Positions 18,919 to 28,262 of a stretch of 63,958 bases of DNA are shown in pieces (positions within the stretch are counted from its first letter, which is position 1; each line of letters opens with the position of its first letter). A program made the translations under genes and the position numbers. Origin of the DNA: JAHCIE01 sp034431435 (GTDB lineage: Bacteria > Chloroflexota > Anaerolineae > Epilineales > JAHCIE01); the NCBI GenBank assembly GCA_034431435.1, contig DAOUDG010000019.1:1-63958 (forward strand). Direction: 5' to 3'. The notes beneath the pieces are model-generated. The model was not told the DNA's origin, did not search any database, and worked only from the letters and a program-made list of their open reading frames with translations.

Positions 18919-21900
18919 CTAGCCGTGCTGCTCGACCAGCTCAGGGTTCGGGTTGCGAATCGCGGCCAGGTAGGTGGTGCGAGGGCGGGTATTCAGCTCC
19001 TGGAGCATCCCGTAGTTGAGCGGCGATTCCTTGCTCTTGGCGACCGCGCTGTCGGGATCGTTCATGTTGCCGAAGGTGATGGCAGCGGTAGGACACACGG
19101 TCTGGCACGCTGTCATGACCTCACCGTCGCGAACGACACGCCCTTCGCGGCGCGCAGTGATGTCGGCGGCGCGAATGCGTTGCACGCAGTAGGTACACTT
19201 CTCCATCACGCCGCGCGAGCGGACGCTTACCTCGGGGTTGTGGACCATGCGTAGCACAGACGGCGCGTTGTAGTCGGTGTATTGCAGGTAGTTGAAGCGG
19301 CGCACCTTGTACGGGCAGTTGTTGGAGCAGTAGCGCGTCCCGATGCAGCGGTTGTAGGCCATGTCGTTGAGGCCGTCGGCGCTATGGACGGTCGCGGCGA
19401 CCGGGCACACCGGCTCGCAGGGCGCATTCTCGCACTGCATGCAAGGTCGAGGCTGGAAGTAGGACTCGGGGTTTTCCGCCGAGCCGGTGTAGTACTGGTC
19501 AATCTTGAGCCACTGCATGACGCGGCCCACCTGTACCTGACCCTTGCCGACTACGGGAATATTGTTCTCGGACTGGCACGCCGACACACAGGCGTTGCAG
19601 CCGATGCACAGGCCCAGGTCGATGGTCATGGCCCACGCATAGCCGGGATACTTCCAGTGGCCCGGATACATGCTGAAGTCGTTCTCGACCGCCGCGGCTG
19701 CGGCCGGGCTGATCTCGCCACGCGCCTTTAGGTAGTGATGCTCGTCGTGGGCGAACTCGGGTTCCTTGACGAACTCCTCGAGGGTCGCCGACCGCACCAG
19801 ATTCCGGCCGACCAGCGTGTGCTGCATCTGGGTCGTCGCCAGGGCGTAGCTCGTGCCCAGCGCGTGCATTTCCAGGCCCGCGTCGAACCACACAGGGTTG
19901 GCGGCGCGGATGGCGTAGGCGTCGAAGCCGACATCCTGGGCGACGGGGCCAGCGCCGCTTCGCCCGTAGCCCAGATAGACGCTGACCGAATTCTCTGCCT
20001 GGCCGGGCTGGATGAACACCGGCGCCTGGACTGTGCCGCCGCGATAGCTCAACTCAACCACATCGCCGTTCCGCAGCCCCTCGTGCTCGGCGAGGCGCGG
20101 GCTGATGAAAGCGGCATTGTCCCAGACTAGCTTCGATGTGGGATCAGGTGTTTCCTGCAACCACGCATTGGGGGCGAAGCGCCCATCGTAGAGGTTCGGC
20201 GCCGGCAGATAGACGATCTCCAACGCCTCGGCCGGGGCAGTGGGGCGGGGTAGAACCTGGCCCGCCAACGGCCGCGCTGTCACCTGCACGGGTTTCAGCG
20301 CGCTGTCGGGTACGGTTCCCTCGCGCACCGCCTTTTGCCAGAAAGCATCGAAGCCAGTCGCCGCCTGGGGCTTCCAGGTCTCCTGGACAATGTCATACGT
20401 GGCTCGCCCGCCTTTCCCGTTGATGACATCAATCACCTCGCTGGGGGTGCGGCCATCGTACAGGGGCGCGATCATCGGCTGGATGATGGTGGCCGTGCCG
20501 TCGAAGGCGCGGGCATCGCCCCAGGCCTCCATGTAGTGGGCGGCCGGTACCTTCCACTGGCACAGTTGCGTCGTCTCGTTGTTGTAGAGACTCAGGTGCG
20601 CCCGCAGCGCTGCTTTCGCCAGCCGCTCCTTGAAACCCAGGTCGGCCGGGGCATCGTAGACCGGGTTGCCCTCGAGGATGATGAGGACGTCCACCTGACC
20701 GGCGTCGAGATCGGCGGCCAGCGCCCTGAGGCCTTCCAGTTGGTCCGACGGGTCGGCGACGACGGGGTCGGTGTAGGTGACGGTCGTGCCCGCGTTGCCC
20801 AACGTCTGATTCATCAGGTGGGCAATGGCATGCACGGCGGCGGGCTGTCCCGCGCCCGCTATCACCACTGATCGGCCGCGATGCTCTTGCAGGTCACGGG
20901 CTACGGCCGTGACCCATTTGGCGGGGATGCTGGCCGGCAGGCTGGCCGAGGCATCGACGGGCGCGCCGATGGCCACCGCCACCGCCCGCGCGTAGGCCTC
21001 CACATCCGAGGCGCGCATGGGCAAGCGATTGTCGGCGGCCATGCCGCTGATACTGGGCATGCTCTCGACGACGTAGGCGCGGTTCATGCCGCCGGGGCCT
21101 TCCTTCGTCGCGCGGCGGCGTGCCCAGTCGCGGGCGTAGCGCAGCTTGCCCGGCCCGAAGCCCATGAAGTCGGCATCCAGGGACAGGATGACGTCGGCGC
21201 GGTCGAGGTTGTATATCGTCTCTACAGCGCGACCGAAGGCCAGTTGCGCGCCGGCGTAGGCGTTGTTGGCGCTGAGCGGCTCATACTGGACCCACTTCGC
21301 CTGGGGCAGCGCGGCGATCATCGCCTTGAGTTGGGCGGCCAGGGTGGGCGAGGTCACCGTCTGCGTCAGGACCCGTAGCCCTGCGCCCTGCTTGGCCTTC
21401 TGAGCGTCGATCGCCGTTGTCAGGGCGCGCGAGAACTGGTCCCAGGTGGTGATGCGACCGTCCTGGGTGAGGGTCTGCATGCGTTCGGGGTCGTATAGAT
21501 TCAGCACGGAGGCCTGGGCGTAGACATCCGTTGCGCCGAGGCTCGCCCCGCTCTCGGGGTTGCCCTCGACTTTGGTCGGACGGCCCATGTTGCTCTCGAC
21601 CAACACCGGCATGGCGTACCCGCCGAGGGGCATGGCCGAGGCGAAGAAGAGGGGGCGGCCCGACTGGATGTTCTCCGGCTGCCGCACGTAGGGCACGAGC
21701 TTGCTGCCGGGCGGCGAACAGGCCGCCAGGCCAGCCAGGGCGAAGGATGCGCCCATGAGCTTGAGGAAGGCGCGGCGGCTGACGCCGTCGGGCCAATAGG
21801 CGGCCAGACGCGGAAACTCGCGCTCCAGTGTCTCGCGGAACTGGGGGGTATCGGCCAACTCATCCAGGCTGCGCCAGTATTCCTTGCCCTTCGAGGCCTT

Positions 21901-21948
21901 GAGCTTGGCGCGGATGGCGGCGAGATCCAGGCTGTTCTCAGTAGTCAT
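18919..21948 (-). CDS. actB: Alternative complex III molybdopterin-like/iron-sulfur subunit ActB
   Basis: 1009 residues. A twin-arginine type segment SRRAFLKLMGASFALAGLAAC lies at about 59-79, ending in a lipobox-like Cys. A long molybdopterin-oxidoreductase-like domain that binds no cofactor in this family follows, then a C-terminal ferredoxin-like domain. That domain has cysteine groups CIGCNACVSAC, CMQCENAPCEPVCP, CIGTRYCSNNCP and CTYCVQR...CQTVCP, fitting three 4Fe-4S clusters and one 3Fe-4S. It takes electrons from quinol and hands them to the ActA hemes. The chosen ATG 21948 lies just past the actA stop, in preference to ATG 21966 inside actA. Confidence 0.95.
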   Translation of the reverse strand: MTTENSLDLAAIRAKLKASKGKEYWRSLDELADTPQFRETLEREFPRLAAYWPDGVSRRAFLKLMGASFALAGLAACSPPGSKLVPYVRQPENIQSGRPLFFASAMPLGGYAMPVLVESNMGRPTKVEGNPESGASLGATDVYAQASVLNLYDPERMQTLTQDGRITTWDQFSRALTTAIDAQKAKQGAGLRVLTQTVTSPTLAAQLKAMIAALPQAKWVQYEPLSANNAYAGAQLAFGRAVETIYNLDRADVILSLDADFMGFGPGKLRYARDWARRRATKEGPGGMNRAYVVESMPSISGMAADNRLPMRASDVEAYARAVAVAIGAPVDASASLPASIPAKWVTAVARDLQEHRGRSVVIAGAGQPAAVHAIAHLMNQTLGNAGTTVTYTDPVVADPSDQLEGLRALAADLDAGQVDVLIILEGNPVYDAPADLGFKERLAKAALRAHLSLYNNETTQLCQWKVPAAHYMEAWGDARAFDGTATIIQPMIAPLYDGRTPSEVIDVINGKGGRATYDIVQETWKPQAATGFDAFWQKAVREGTVPDSALKPVQVTARPLAGQVLPRPTAPAEALEIVYLPAPNLYDGRFAPNAWLQETPDPTSKLVWDNAAFISPRLAEHEGLRNGDVVELSYRGGTVQAPVFIQPGQAENSVSVYLGYGRSGAGPVAQDVGFDAYAIRAANPVWFDAGLEMHALGTSYALATTQMQHTLVGRNLVRSATLEEFVKEPEFAHDEHHYLKARGEISPAAAAAVENDFSMYPGHWKYPGYAWAMTIDLGLCIGCNACVSACQSENNIPVVGKGQVQVGRVMQWLKIDQYYTGSAENPESYFQPRPCMQCENAPCEPVCPVAATVHSADGLNDMAYNRCIGTRYCSNNCPYKVRRFNYLQYTDYNAPSVLRMVHNPEVSVRSRGVMEKCTYCVQRIRAADITARREGRVVRDGEVMTACQTVCPTAAITFGNMNDPDSAVAKSKESPLNYGMLQELNTRPRTTYLAAIRNPNPELVEQHG

Positions 21949-21953
21949 GGGCG

Positions 21954-22604
21954 TTACCTGTGGCAAGTCGAGCAGCTAACGAGGCTCTCGATCTTGTAGT
22001 CTGCGACGAGCTGGGCGCCGACGACCGCCTGATTGGCCGGTGGCACGTAGTTTACGTTGAACACCTCGGACTTGGGGCGGACGAACTGGGCCGGGTTGAA
22101 GTGGCAGGTGATGCAATACTCCATACTCATCGTCTCGGCCTTGAACATGCCGTTCATCTCGTCGACCTGCCCGTGACACGTCGTACAGCCAACCCCCTTC
22201 GCCACGTGGATGCTGTGGTTGAAGTAGGCAAAATGGGCCGTGTCATAGACCTTGGTCCAGATGATGGGCTTGCCCGTCGCCCAGCTATCTCGCACCGGGG
22301 CCAGGTAGGGGCTATTGGCCCAGATATACTGGTGGCAATTCATGCACGTCTGGGTGGAGGGCATGCCGGCATTGTCGCCGGTCTCGGCCGAGGTGTGGCA
22401 ATAGCGGCAATCGATACCGTCATCGCCGACGTGGTGCTTGTGGCTGAACTGCACGGGTTGCGGCCGGTTCACGCCCAAGAAGGTCACGTAGGACGACCGC
22501 TGGTAGGCCATGAGTATCGCCAGGACAAGCCCAGCGCCCAGCACCAGACCAAGAATGGTGAACCGCGATAGGCTGTTGGCGCCGGGGCCAAAGATTTGAG
22601 GCAT
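21954..22604 (-). CDS. actA: Alternative complex III pentaheme cytochrome c ActA
   Basis: 216 residues. One N-terminal membrane anchor (about 14-34) precedes a periplasmic-side domain with five CxxCH motifs: CRYCH, CMNCH, CTTCH, CITCH and CSTCH, as expected for ActA. It forms the electron wire from the ActB clusters to ActE. First gene of the operon; ATG 22604 has GGAGAGGA upstream. The transcript leader is about 120 nt from the promoter at 22732-22759. Confidence 0.95.
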   Translation of the reverse strand: MPQIFGPGANSLSRFTILGLVLGAGLVLAILMAYQRSSYVTFLGVNRPQPVQFSHKHHVGDDGIDCRYCHTSAETGDNAGMPSTQTCMNCHQYIWANSPYLAPVRDSWATGKPIIWTKVYDTAHFAYFNHSIHVAKGVGCTTCHGQVDEMNGMFKAETMSMEYCITCHFNPAQFVRPKSEVFNVNYVPPANQAVVGAQLVADYKIESLVSCSTCHR

Positions 22605-23018
22605 CGACGAGTCCTCTCCTGGGCAAGACGACGCGAGAAGCAGACCGTGCTCCCACGACCTGGCCTGTCATGGGAACCACCGTGACGTCGGCTGTCGCCA
22701 GGGGTCACGGGTAGGGCTACGAATGGAACGGATTATACGAGATTGCCTGGATCAGGCAAGGCAAATCGGGGTGTTTCAGAAAGAATTGCGAGGCAATTAT
22801 GAGAAATCGGTTAGAATAACTCCAGGCGACATTATACCCTACCGGCTGAGAGAGGCAAACGTGGCAGCGCCCGATTCTGAGGTTTCTGGCTATTTAGACC
22901 CAATTCTGACCCAACTTTGACTTTACCGTACTGCCCGCTGCCGATTGGCTCGTTCGGGAAGTTGGGGTACAATACGCTCGCTATACGCGCTGGTCACCGG
23001 TCTGTGGAGCCGACTAGC
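22605..23018. other. Divergent intergenic region between actA and the AI-2E permease
   Basis: 414 bp. It holds the act operon promoter and palindrome (22732-22759) and an A/T-richer stretch (about 22721-22930) that must contain the permease promoter. I could not assign that one with a good -35/-10 pair. A 65-codon open frame at 22723-22920 has no supporting features. Confidence 0.6.
22732..22759 (-). promoter_or_regulatory. Promoter of the actABCDEF-cox operon with overlapping palindrome
   Basis: Minus strand TTGCCT (22759-22754), 16-nt spacer, perfect TATAAT (22737-22732). A 17-bp inverted repeat TTGCCTG-GAT-CAGGCAA (22743-22759) covers the -35 and most of the spacer, the position expected for a repressor or regulator site. 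Confidence 0.7.
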
Positions 23019-24161
23019 ATGAAGACGGAATGGACCAACCGCCGCATCGCCACGGCTACCCTCACCATCCTGATCATCCTGGCCCTGGCCGTGGCTGTGT
23101 ATCAGGTGCGCGACACGTTGATTCTCGTCTTCGTCGGCATCATCTTCGCCCTGGCGATTCGGGGGCCGGTGGACATGCTGCATAAATACCTGCGGCTACC
23201 CCGCGCCTTGGCCATCCTGGTGGTCCTGGTCCTGGCCCTGGTCCTCATCCCCATCCTGCTGGTTTCCCTGGCGCCGGCGCTCATCGACTCGGTCAAGACC
23301 GTGCTACCGGTCGCGGCGAGTGGCTACGCTGACCTGGCGTCCCGCTTCCCGCTGCCCAGTTCATTCCAGTTGAGCGCGGACGCCCTCTTGACCCAGGTCT
23401 CCGACTACCTCAGCCAGAACAGCGGCACAATTCTAAGCTCGGCGTTGGGCCTCGGCTCGACCGTGCTCGCCATGCTGTTCAACACCGTCACCATCGTCCT
23501 CCTCGGCACGCTATGGATGTTGGAGCAGAGTAGCATCGACCGCTTCGTCGTGGCTCTCGCACCCACCGACCAGCAGACCACGGCGCGCCGCATCCTGTAC
23601 CGCATTGAGCATCAGGTCGGCGCGTTCCTGGTGGGCCTGATTCTGGTGGGCATCGTTACCGGCATCATTATCGGCGTGGGCTACTTCATCCTGGGGCTGC
23701 GCCTGGCGCTGGCGCTGGCGATCCTGGGCGGCATGCTGATGATGATTCCCATCCCCGGCATTGGCGCGATTCTGACCGCCACCTTTGTCGGGCTGGCCTC
23801 CTTTGCCGATTCTCCCACCCGCGCGTTGATAGCCGTCGTGTTCACCATTGTCGTTTTCCAGGTGATGAATATGATCGTCTTTCCGAAAATCATGGGGTCG
23901 GCGGTGGGCATCAGCACCCTGGGTGTCATCCTATCGTTGATGGTCTTCGTCGCGCTCTTCGGAGGGGTTGGCGCGATTCTGGCCGTGCCACTGGCCGCCA
24001 TCATCCAGATTCTGGTGGACGAGTTGATCATCCAACCCCACGACGATCGGGAGACCAGCCTGCGCCACTATGTTGAGGACGCAGCGCTGTCGATGCTAGA
24101 GACCGATACACCGCCGCCGCGCCCCTCTAAGTCGGCAGCCAAGCCCGGTGAGGGCAACTGA
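23019..24161 (+). CDS. AI-2E family transporter (UPF0118 permease)
   Basis: 380 residues with about eight membrane segments and the family pattern. Two N-terminal helices are followed by a soluble segment with LPVAASGYADLASRFPLPSS, then by TVTIVLLGTLWMLEQ, GVGYFILGLRLALALAILGGMLMMIPIPG and FQVMNMIVFPKIMGSAVGI. Members export autoinducer-2 or act as Na+/H+ antiporters, and the substrate here is unknown. The start is ATG 23019 with GGAG 10 nt upstream. A longer frame from 22917 lacks an SD and would add a non-hydrophobic tail. The C terminus is Pro/Lys-rich. Confidence 0.85.
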   Translation: MKTEWTNRRIATATLTILIILALAVAVYQVRDTLILVFVGIIFALAIRGPVDMLHKYLRLPRALAILVVLVLALVLIPILLVSLAPALIDSVKTVLPVAASGYADLASRFPLPSSFQLSADALLTQVSDYLSQNSGTILSSALGLGSTVLAMLFNTVTIVLLGTLWMLEQSSIDRFVVALAPTDQQTTARRILYRIEHQVGAFLVGLILVGIVTGIIIGVGYFILGLRLALALAILGGMLMMIPIPGIGAILTATFVGLASFADSPTRALIAVVFTIVVFQVMNMIVFPKIMGSAVGISTLGVILSLMVFVALFGGVGAILAVPLAAIIQILVDELIIQPHDDRETSLRHYVEDAALSMLETDTPPPRPSKSAAKPGEGN

Positions 24162-24176
24162 CCCCTATTCCCCTGG

Positions 24177-25040
24177 ATGAGCGTCATGACCACACATCCC
24201 CAGCCTCAGCCCGCCCTGCGCGTGGCATTTCAGGGAGAGCGCGGCGCGTTCTCCGAAGCCGCCGCCATCGACTACTTCCCCACCGAGATTGAGCCGGTCC
24301 CCTGCGCTGAGTTCGACGACGTGTTCCGCGCCGTGATTGACGGCGCGTGTGAGCGGGGCATCGTGCCTATCGAGAACTCTCTCGGCGGCTCCATCCACCG
24401 CAACTACGATTTGCTGCTGCGTCACCAGCTCGTCATCATCGGCGAGGTGAACCTGCGAGTCGTGCACAACCTGATCGCCCTGCCGGGGGTCGATCTGGCG
24501 GACGTGCGGCGGGTCTACTCCCATCCGCAGGGCCTGGCCCAGTGCGAGGGGGCCATCGACCGCCTGGGGCTAGACCGCGTGCCAACCTACGATACGGCGG
24601 GCAGCGTCAAGCTGCTGCGCGAGCAGGGCATCCGCGACGGTGCGGCCATCGCCAGCCGCCGCGCCGCCGACGTGTACAGCATGACGATTCTCATGGCCGG
24701 CATCGAGGACGACCAGGAGAACTTCACGCGCTTCCTGGTTCTCAGCCGCGAGACCCCCCCACCACCGGCGGTGGACGTGCCCGCCAAGACGTCCCTGGTG
24801 TTCGCCGCCGCGAACGTACCGGGTAGCCTGTTCAAGGCGCTGTCGGTGTTCGCGCTGCGCGACATCGACCTCACCAAGATCGAGTCGCGCCCGCTGAAGG
24901 GCAAGCCGTTCGAGTACTACTTCTACCTGGATTTCGCCGGCAGCATGGCCGAGTTGCGTTGCCAGAAGGCCCTCGACCACCTGGCGGAGTACGCCAGCTT
25001 CGTGCGCGTTCTGGGCAGTTATCCCCGCGCCAGTTGGTAA
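24177..25040 (+). CDS. pheA: Prephenate dehydratase
   Basis: 287 residues, a stand-alone prephenate dehydratase converting prephenate to phenylpyruvate for phenylalanine synthesis. The catalytic domain shows VAFQGERGAFSEAAA, GIVPIENSLGGSIH, HPQGLAQCEG, DTAGSVKLL and the active-site NFTRFLVL motif. A C-terminal ACT domain carries GSLFKALSVFALRDIDLTKIESRP, with the ESRP phenylalanine-sensing motif, so feedback inhibition by Phe is expected. The start may be ATG 24177 or ATG 24186. It lies 15 bp after the permease and 12 bp before the sigma-like gene, suggesting one transcript. Confidence 0.95.
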   Translation: MSVMTTHPQPQPALRVAFQGERGAFSEAAAIDYFPTEIEPVPCAEFDDVFRAVIDGACERGIVPIENSLGGSIHRNYDLLLRHQLVIIGEVNLRVVHNLIALPGVDLADVRRVYSHPQGLAQCEGAIDRLGLDRVPTYDTAGSVKLLREQGIRDGAAIASRRAADVYSMTILMAGIEDDQENFTRFLVLSRETPPPPAVDVPAKTSLVFAAANVPGSLFKALSVFALRDIDLTKIESRPLKGKPFEYYFYLDFAGSMAELRCQKALDHLAEYASFVRVLGSYPRASW

Positions 25041-25052
25041 GGGGGTAGCGAC

Positions 25053-25727
25053 ATGGATGTCAGGGGATTGTCAGTCGCCAGCCTGGCCGACCAGTGTCAG
25101 GAGGAGACGGCCCGCTACCTGCGGCGCGAGGGCGGGGAGGGTGTCGGCTGCTTCGAGCTGTTCCGACGCGCGGTGGCCGCCCGCGACGGGCAGGCCTGGG
25201 AGCGGGTCATCACCCAGTATCGCCGCATCGTGCTGGCCTGGGTGCGCCACCACCCGATGCGCGCCGTGGTCAACGCGAGCGATGACGACTGGATCAACGA
25301 AGCCTTCGCACGTTTCTGGCGAGCCGTGTCGCCCGATCGCTTCGCCCAGTTCCCCAACCTGGCGGCCGTCCTGCGCTACCTCAAGATGTGCGTCCACAGC
25401 AGCCTGATGGACGAGGCGCGCGCCAGTGAGGCCCAGCACGTGACGCCCATCGACGATGCGGTGGACATGGCGGCTCCGCTGGATGTGGAGGCGGCGGCGC
25501 TGAGCGCGGCGAGGGCGAACCGCTTCTGGCAATCGATTCAAGATGAGCTACAGGACGAGGTCGAGCGGCTGGTAGTGTATCTGTCGTATGCGCTGGACCT
25601 CAAGCCGGGGGAGATTCAGGCCCGCTACCCCGAGCATTACGCGAGTGTCGCGGACGTGTACCGCATCAAGCGCAACGTTCTCGAACGGCTGCGACGCAGT
25701 GACGAGATTCGAGCTTTTCTAGGATGA
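25053..25727 (+). CDS. Divergent sigma-70 family factor (ECF-like)
   Basis: 224 residues. A region-2-like segment runs through QYRRIVLAWVRHHP, DDDWINEAFARFWRAV and LAAVLRYLKMCVHSSLMDEAR. A region-4-like C terminus, VYLSYALDLKPGEIQARYPEHYASVADVYRIKRNVLERLRR, is a plausible helix-turn-helix. Between them is a short acidic linker. AAGGGGG lies 6 nt before the ATG. The gene is 12 bp after pheA and 61 bp before a zinc-finger protein with anti-sigma-like cysteine motifs. This is a common layout for Chloroflexota sigma/regulator pairs. Promoter targets are unknown. Confidence 0.75.
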   Translation: MDVRGLSVASLADQCQEETARYLRREGGEGVGCFELFRRAVAARDGQAWERVITQYRRIVLAWVRHHPMRAVVNASDDDWINEAFARFWRAVSPDRFAQFPNLAAVLRYLKMCVHSSLMDEARASEAQHVTPIDDAVDMAAPLDVEAAALSAARANRFWQSIQDELQDEVERLVVYLSYALDLKPGEIQARYPEHYASVADVYRIKRNVLERLRRSDEIRAFLG

Positions 25728-25788
25728 ATATGCGAATTTCTGGCGCACGCGCGTTCTCTCTAGTGAAAGCTGAGAGGGGGAACCGCGC

Positions 25789-26499
25789 ATGAGTCACACG
25801 CACCAAGAGTCGATTGCGCCGGAGGACATCCTGGCCTTTGTCGATGGCGACGCACCGCCCCGAGTCGCGGCCACGATTCGCGCCTGCCCGACGTGCGCCG
25901 CCCTGGCGCAGGAGTACACCGCCACCGAGCGCGGGCTACGCCACAGCCTGTATCGTTTCGATTGCCCCCCGCCCCACCAGTTGGGTGACTATCACCTGGG
26001 CTGGCTACCCACCGCCGAGCGCGTCGCCATCGCGACCCATCTGCGCATGTGCCCCCGCTGTAGCGCCGAGATGCATACCCTGCGCGCTTTCATGGCCGAT
26101 GAAGTCGTGGTCGAAGCGACCCTCGCGGAGCGAGCGCGGCGCGTCATCGCCACTCTCATCCCACCGCGCCCCCAGGGCGCGCTGATGGGCGTGCGCGGCA
26201 CGGTGGAGGGGGACCAGCGCCTGTACGAGGCCGAGGACCTGGTCGTCGCCCTGGACATCAGGGCGGCGAAGACAACATCACGCGGCGCTATCAACGGGCT
26301 GGTATACACCGTGGGGGACGTGGAACCGCTATGGGCGGGGCGGGCCGTTCGCCTGTCGCCGGCCACGGATCAGGAGCGAGTCACCCAGCTCGACGAGGCG
26401 GGTGGCTTCGCCCTCGACCAGCTCCCCTCCGGCGCGTATCGTCTGGAGGTGGAGCTGGCCGACTGTACTCTGGTGATCCCAGAGGTTCTGGTTCGCTAG
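25789..26499 (+). CDS. Zinc-finger (anti-sigma-like) protein with C-terminal beta-sandwich
   Basis: 236 residues. The N terminus EDILAFVDGDAPP...RACPTC resembles a zf-HC2 anti-sigma fold, but the usual His before the CxxC is missing. A second module, CPPPHQLGDYHLGWL...HLRMCPRC, keeps HxxxCxxC. The C-terminal half, GLVYTVGDVEP through LDEAGGFALDQLPSGAYRLEVEL, looks like a carboxypeptidase-regulatory beta-sandwich. There is no membrane segment. It follows the sigma-like gene and has GAGAGGGGG before its ATG. Its TAG stop shares a CTAG tetramer with the opposing subtilase stop. A role as the sigma factor's partner or sensor is inference. Confidence 0.7.
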   Translation: MSHTHQESIAPEDILAFVDGDAPPRVAATIRACPTCAALAQEYTATERGLRHSLYRFDCPPPHQLGDYHLGWLPTAERVAIATHLRMCPRCSAEMHTLRAFMADEVVVEATLAERARRVIATLIPPRPQGALMGVRGTVEGDQRLYEAEDLVVALDIRAAKTTSRGAINGLVYTVGDVEPLWAGRAVRLSPATDQERVTQLDEAGGFALDQLPSGAYRLEVELADCTLVIPEVLVR

Positions 26500-28262
26500 A
26501 CCTGCTTGAGGAAAATGGTCGGCGCGTCGAGGGGACCGTCAGGGTCGGCGGCGTTGCCCAACAGCGCGCCAAAGCCGACGACGGTCGTCAGCACCTGATG
26601 CGCGGCCAGGCCTGGGTTCGCCGCCCAGGTCTGGGCCGCGATGCCCGCTACAAAGGGCGTCGCGAAGGATGTGCCCGACCAGTAGGCCAGGCCCGTGGTG
26701 TTTCGCGTGTGGGCCAGGTCTGGGTAGCGTTCCGCGCTGTAGATGCCCACCACCGCATCAATGGGCGGTTTCGGTGGCGCCGACTCGTCTACCTGTAGCT
26801 CCCCCGTCGGGTTACCGAGGTCGATGTGAGCGTCGCCGCCATAGATCGCCACGCCATTGCGCGGGCCGCCTACGTCGGCCTTGTTTGAGTACAGCGACGG
26901 TTTGGCAGCCGTGTTGACCGCCGCCACCCCCAGCACCCCCTCGTAAGCCGCGGGCGGGCGCGTCAGCGGGCGACTGCCTGGCCCTCCCCTGAAGTCGTTG
27001 CCGGCGGCCGCGACGATGAGTATCTGGTCGGGATAGCTGCGGGTCAGCCAGTCGATCACGTCGCGCAGGCTGGCGTCGAGGGGGCCTAGCACGCGACAGG
27101 CCGCCTCCCAGCGGTTCATCAGCTGGCGCGGCGCGCGGTGGCTATTGGGCAACCAGCGGCTCAGACGGCGGTCGCCGGCTGGCACGTCGATGAACAGGCT
27201 CAAGTTGACGACGAGGCGACGCCTCGGCTGGTCCTTGAGATAGATGTCAGGTAGACTGCATAGGGTAGTGACCAGTGAGTACAGATCGCCTGTGCCATAC
27301 TGGTTGAGCACGCGGTACAGATGGATGTTGGGGACGGGGACGAAGTCGGCGATGAGGCCCGCCACGAACAGGCCGTGGTCACTGATCGGAATGCGGAAGT
27401 CGCGGGTGGCAGCGTCGGGGTCGGCGTTGTAGTTGGGATCGATCTCTGGCAGCCCGACGAAGTACGCCTCGCTCATCGGTAGGGCCGCCTCCTTGAGCGC
27501 GTGGGCAGCCACCTCGGTCAGCCGGGGATTCAGATTCGCCCGCGCCGCCCGATCGAGGTCTGCGTCGGACGGTCGAGTATCCAGTACCGCGACGACGATC
27601 TCGGCGTCACTCTTGTGGCTTGCCCGCATCGCCTCATAGGCTGCGCTGTCCACCTCAGCGTGGAGCCGGCCTTCGCCCGCTCTGACCGGCGTGGGGACAG
27701 AACCCGGCCCCCCGCAGGAGTGAGGGCCACTCACACCGAGCCAGTTGGGGCCGACGCTGCGCACACGAAACGCCACATCGTCCATCCCCGGCGTCTGCCA
27801 GCGTGGCGCGTGGCGGTTGAGTAGCAGGACCAATTCCCGCACGACCCCGACACGGCCGTCGTATCGGTCGCTTTGGCCGTCGGGGCGCGGCGCATGAATG
27901 GCGTAGAACAATAGCGTCCGCGTTTCGCCATCGGCGACCGGTAGTTGCAGGTATGGCCTCAGGACCGGGTCCTGGTCCACCCTGTCCAGGCGATGAAGCG
28001 GCTCGAGGGTTACCTGGCGGCGGGAATCGCCGCGCTTGTGTCGCTGGCGAAGCATTGTCGGCGTCAGATCCCGCTGTAGACGGTCCTGGTCGCGGGGCTT
28101 GGGGTAGTCGGCCTCCAACACCTGGGCAATCAGCGGGTTGAGCGTCCTGCGCACGGCCTCGTACAGCCGCGCCGGCGGCACGGGCTGCTGAGTGGAGACG
28201 ACGACGCAAATCTCGTTGGGGACATAGTTGATCGGCTTTTGCTCAACGTCGTAGGGGTTCAC
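26496..28262 (-). CDS. S8 family (subtilisin-like) serine peptidase, intracellular
   Basis: 588 residues without a signal peptide. The catalytic triad is complete: Asp about 228 in VVAVLDTRPS, His about 296 in SDHGLFVAGLI, and Ser about 532 in SGTSFATPFVAG. The oxyanion Asn lies in AAAGNDF (about 422). The first about 220 residues are an unrecognised domain with YVPNEICVVV at the start and a GPNWLGVSGPHSCGGPG signature before the protease. The GTG start at 28262 overlaps the CHAT gene stop by 4 bp, so the two are translationally coupled. Being cytosolic and coupled to a CHAT protease, it may be an effector in a signalling cascade (inference). Confidence 0.88.
   Translation of the reverse strand: MNPYDVEQKPINYVPNEICVVVSTQQPVPPARLYEAVRRTLNPLIAQVLEADYPKPRDQDRLQRDLTPTMLRQRHKRGDSRRQVTLEPLHRLDRVDQDPVLRPYLQLPVADGETRTLLFYAIHAPRPDGQSDRYDGRVGVVRELVLLLNRHAPRWQTPGMDDVAFRVRSVGPNWLGVSGPHSCGGPGSVPTPVRAGEGRLHAEVDSAAYEAMRASHKSDAEIVVAVLDTRPSDADLDRAARANLNPRLTEVAAHALKEAALPMSEAYFVGLPEIDPNYNADPDAATRDFRIPISDHGLFVAGLIADFVPVPNIHLYRVLNQYGTGDLYSLVTTLCSLPDIYLKDQPRRRLVVNLSLFIDVPAGDRRLSRWLPNSHRAPRQLMNRWEAACRVLGPLDASLRDVIDWLTRSYPDQILIVAAAGNDFRGGPGSRPLTRPPAAYEGVLGVAAVNTAAKPSLYSNKADVGGPRNGVAIYGGDAHIDLGNPTGELQVDESAPPKPPIDAVVGIYSAERYPDLAHTRNTTGLAYWSGTSFATPFVAGIAAQTWAANPGLAAHQVLTTVVGFGALLGNAADPDGPLDAPTIFLKQV

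Noticed and set aside
22723..22920. 65-codon plus-strand frame upstream of the AI-2E permease
   Set aside because: It lies over the act promoter, has no ribosome-binding site and no similarity I recognise.
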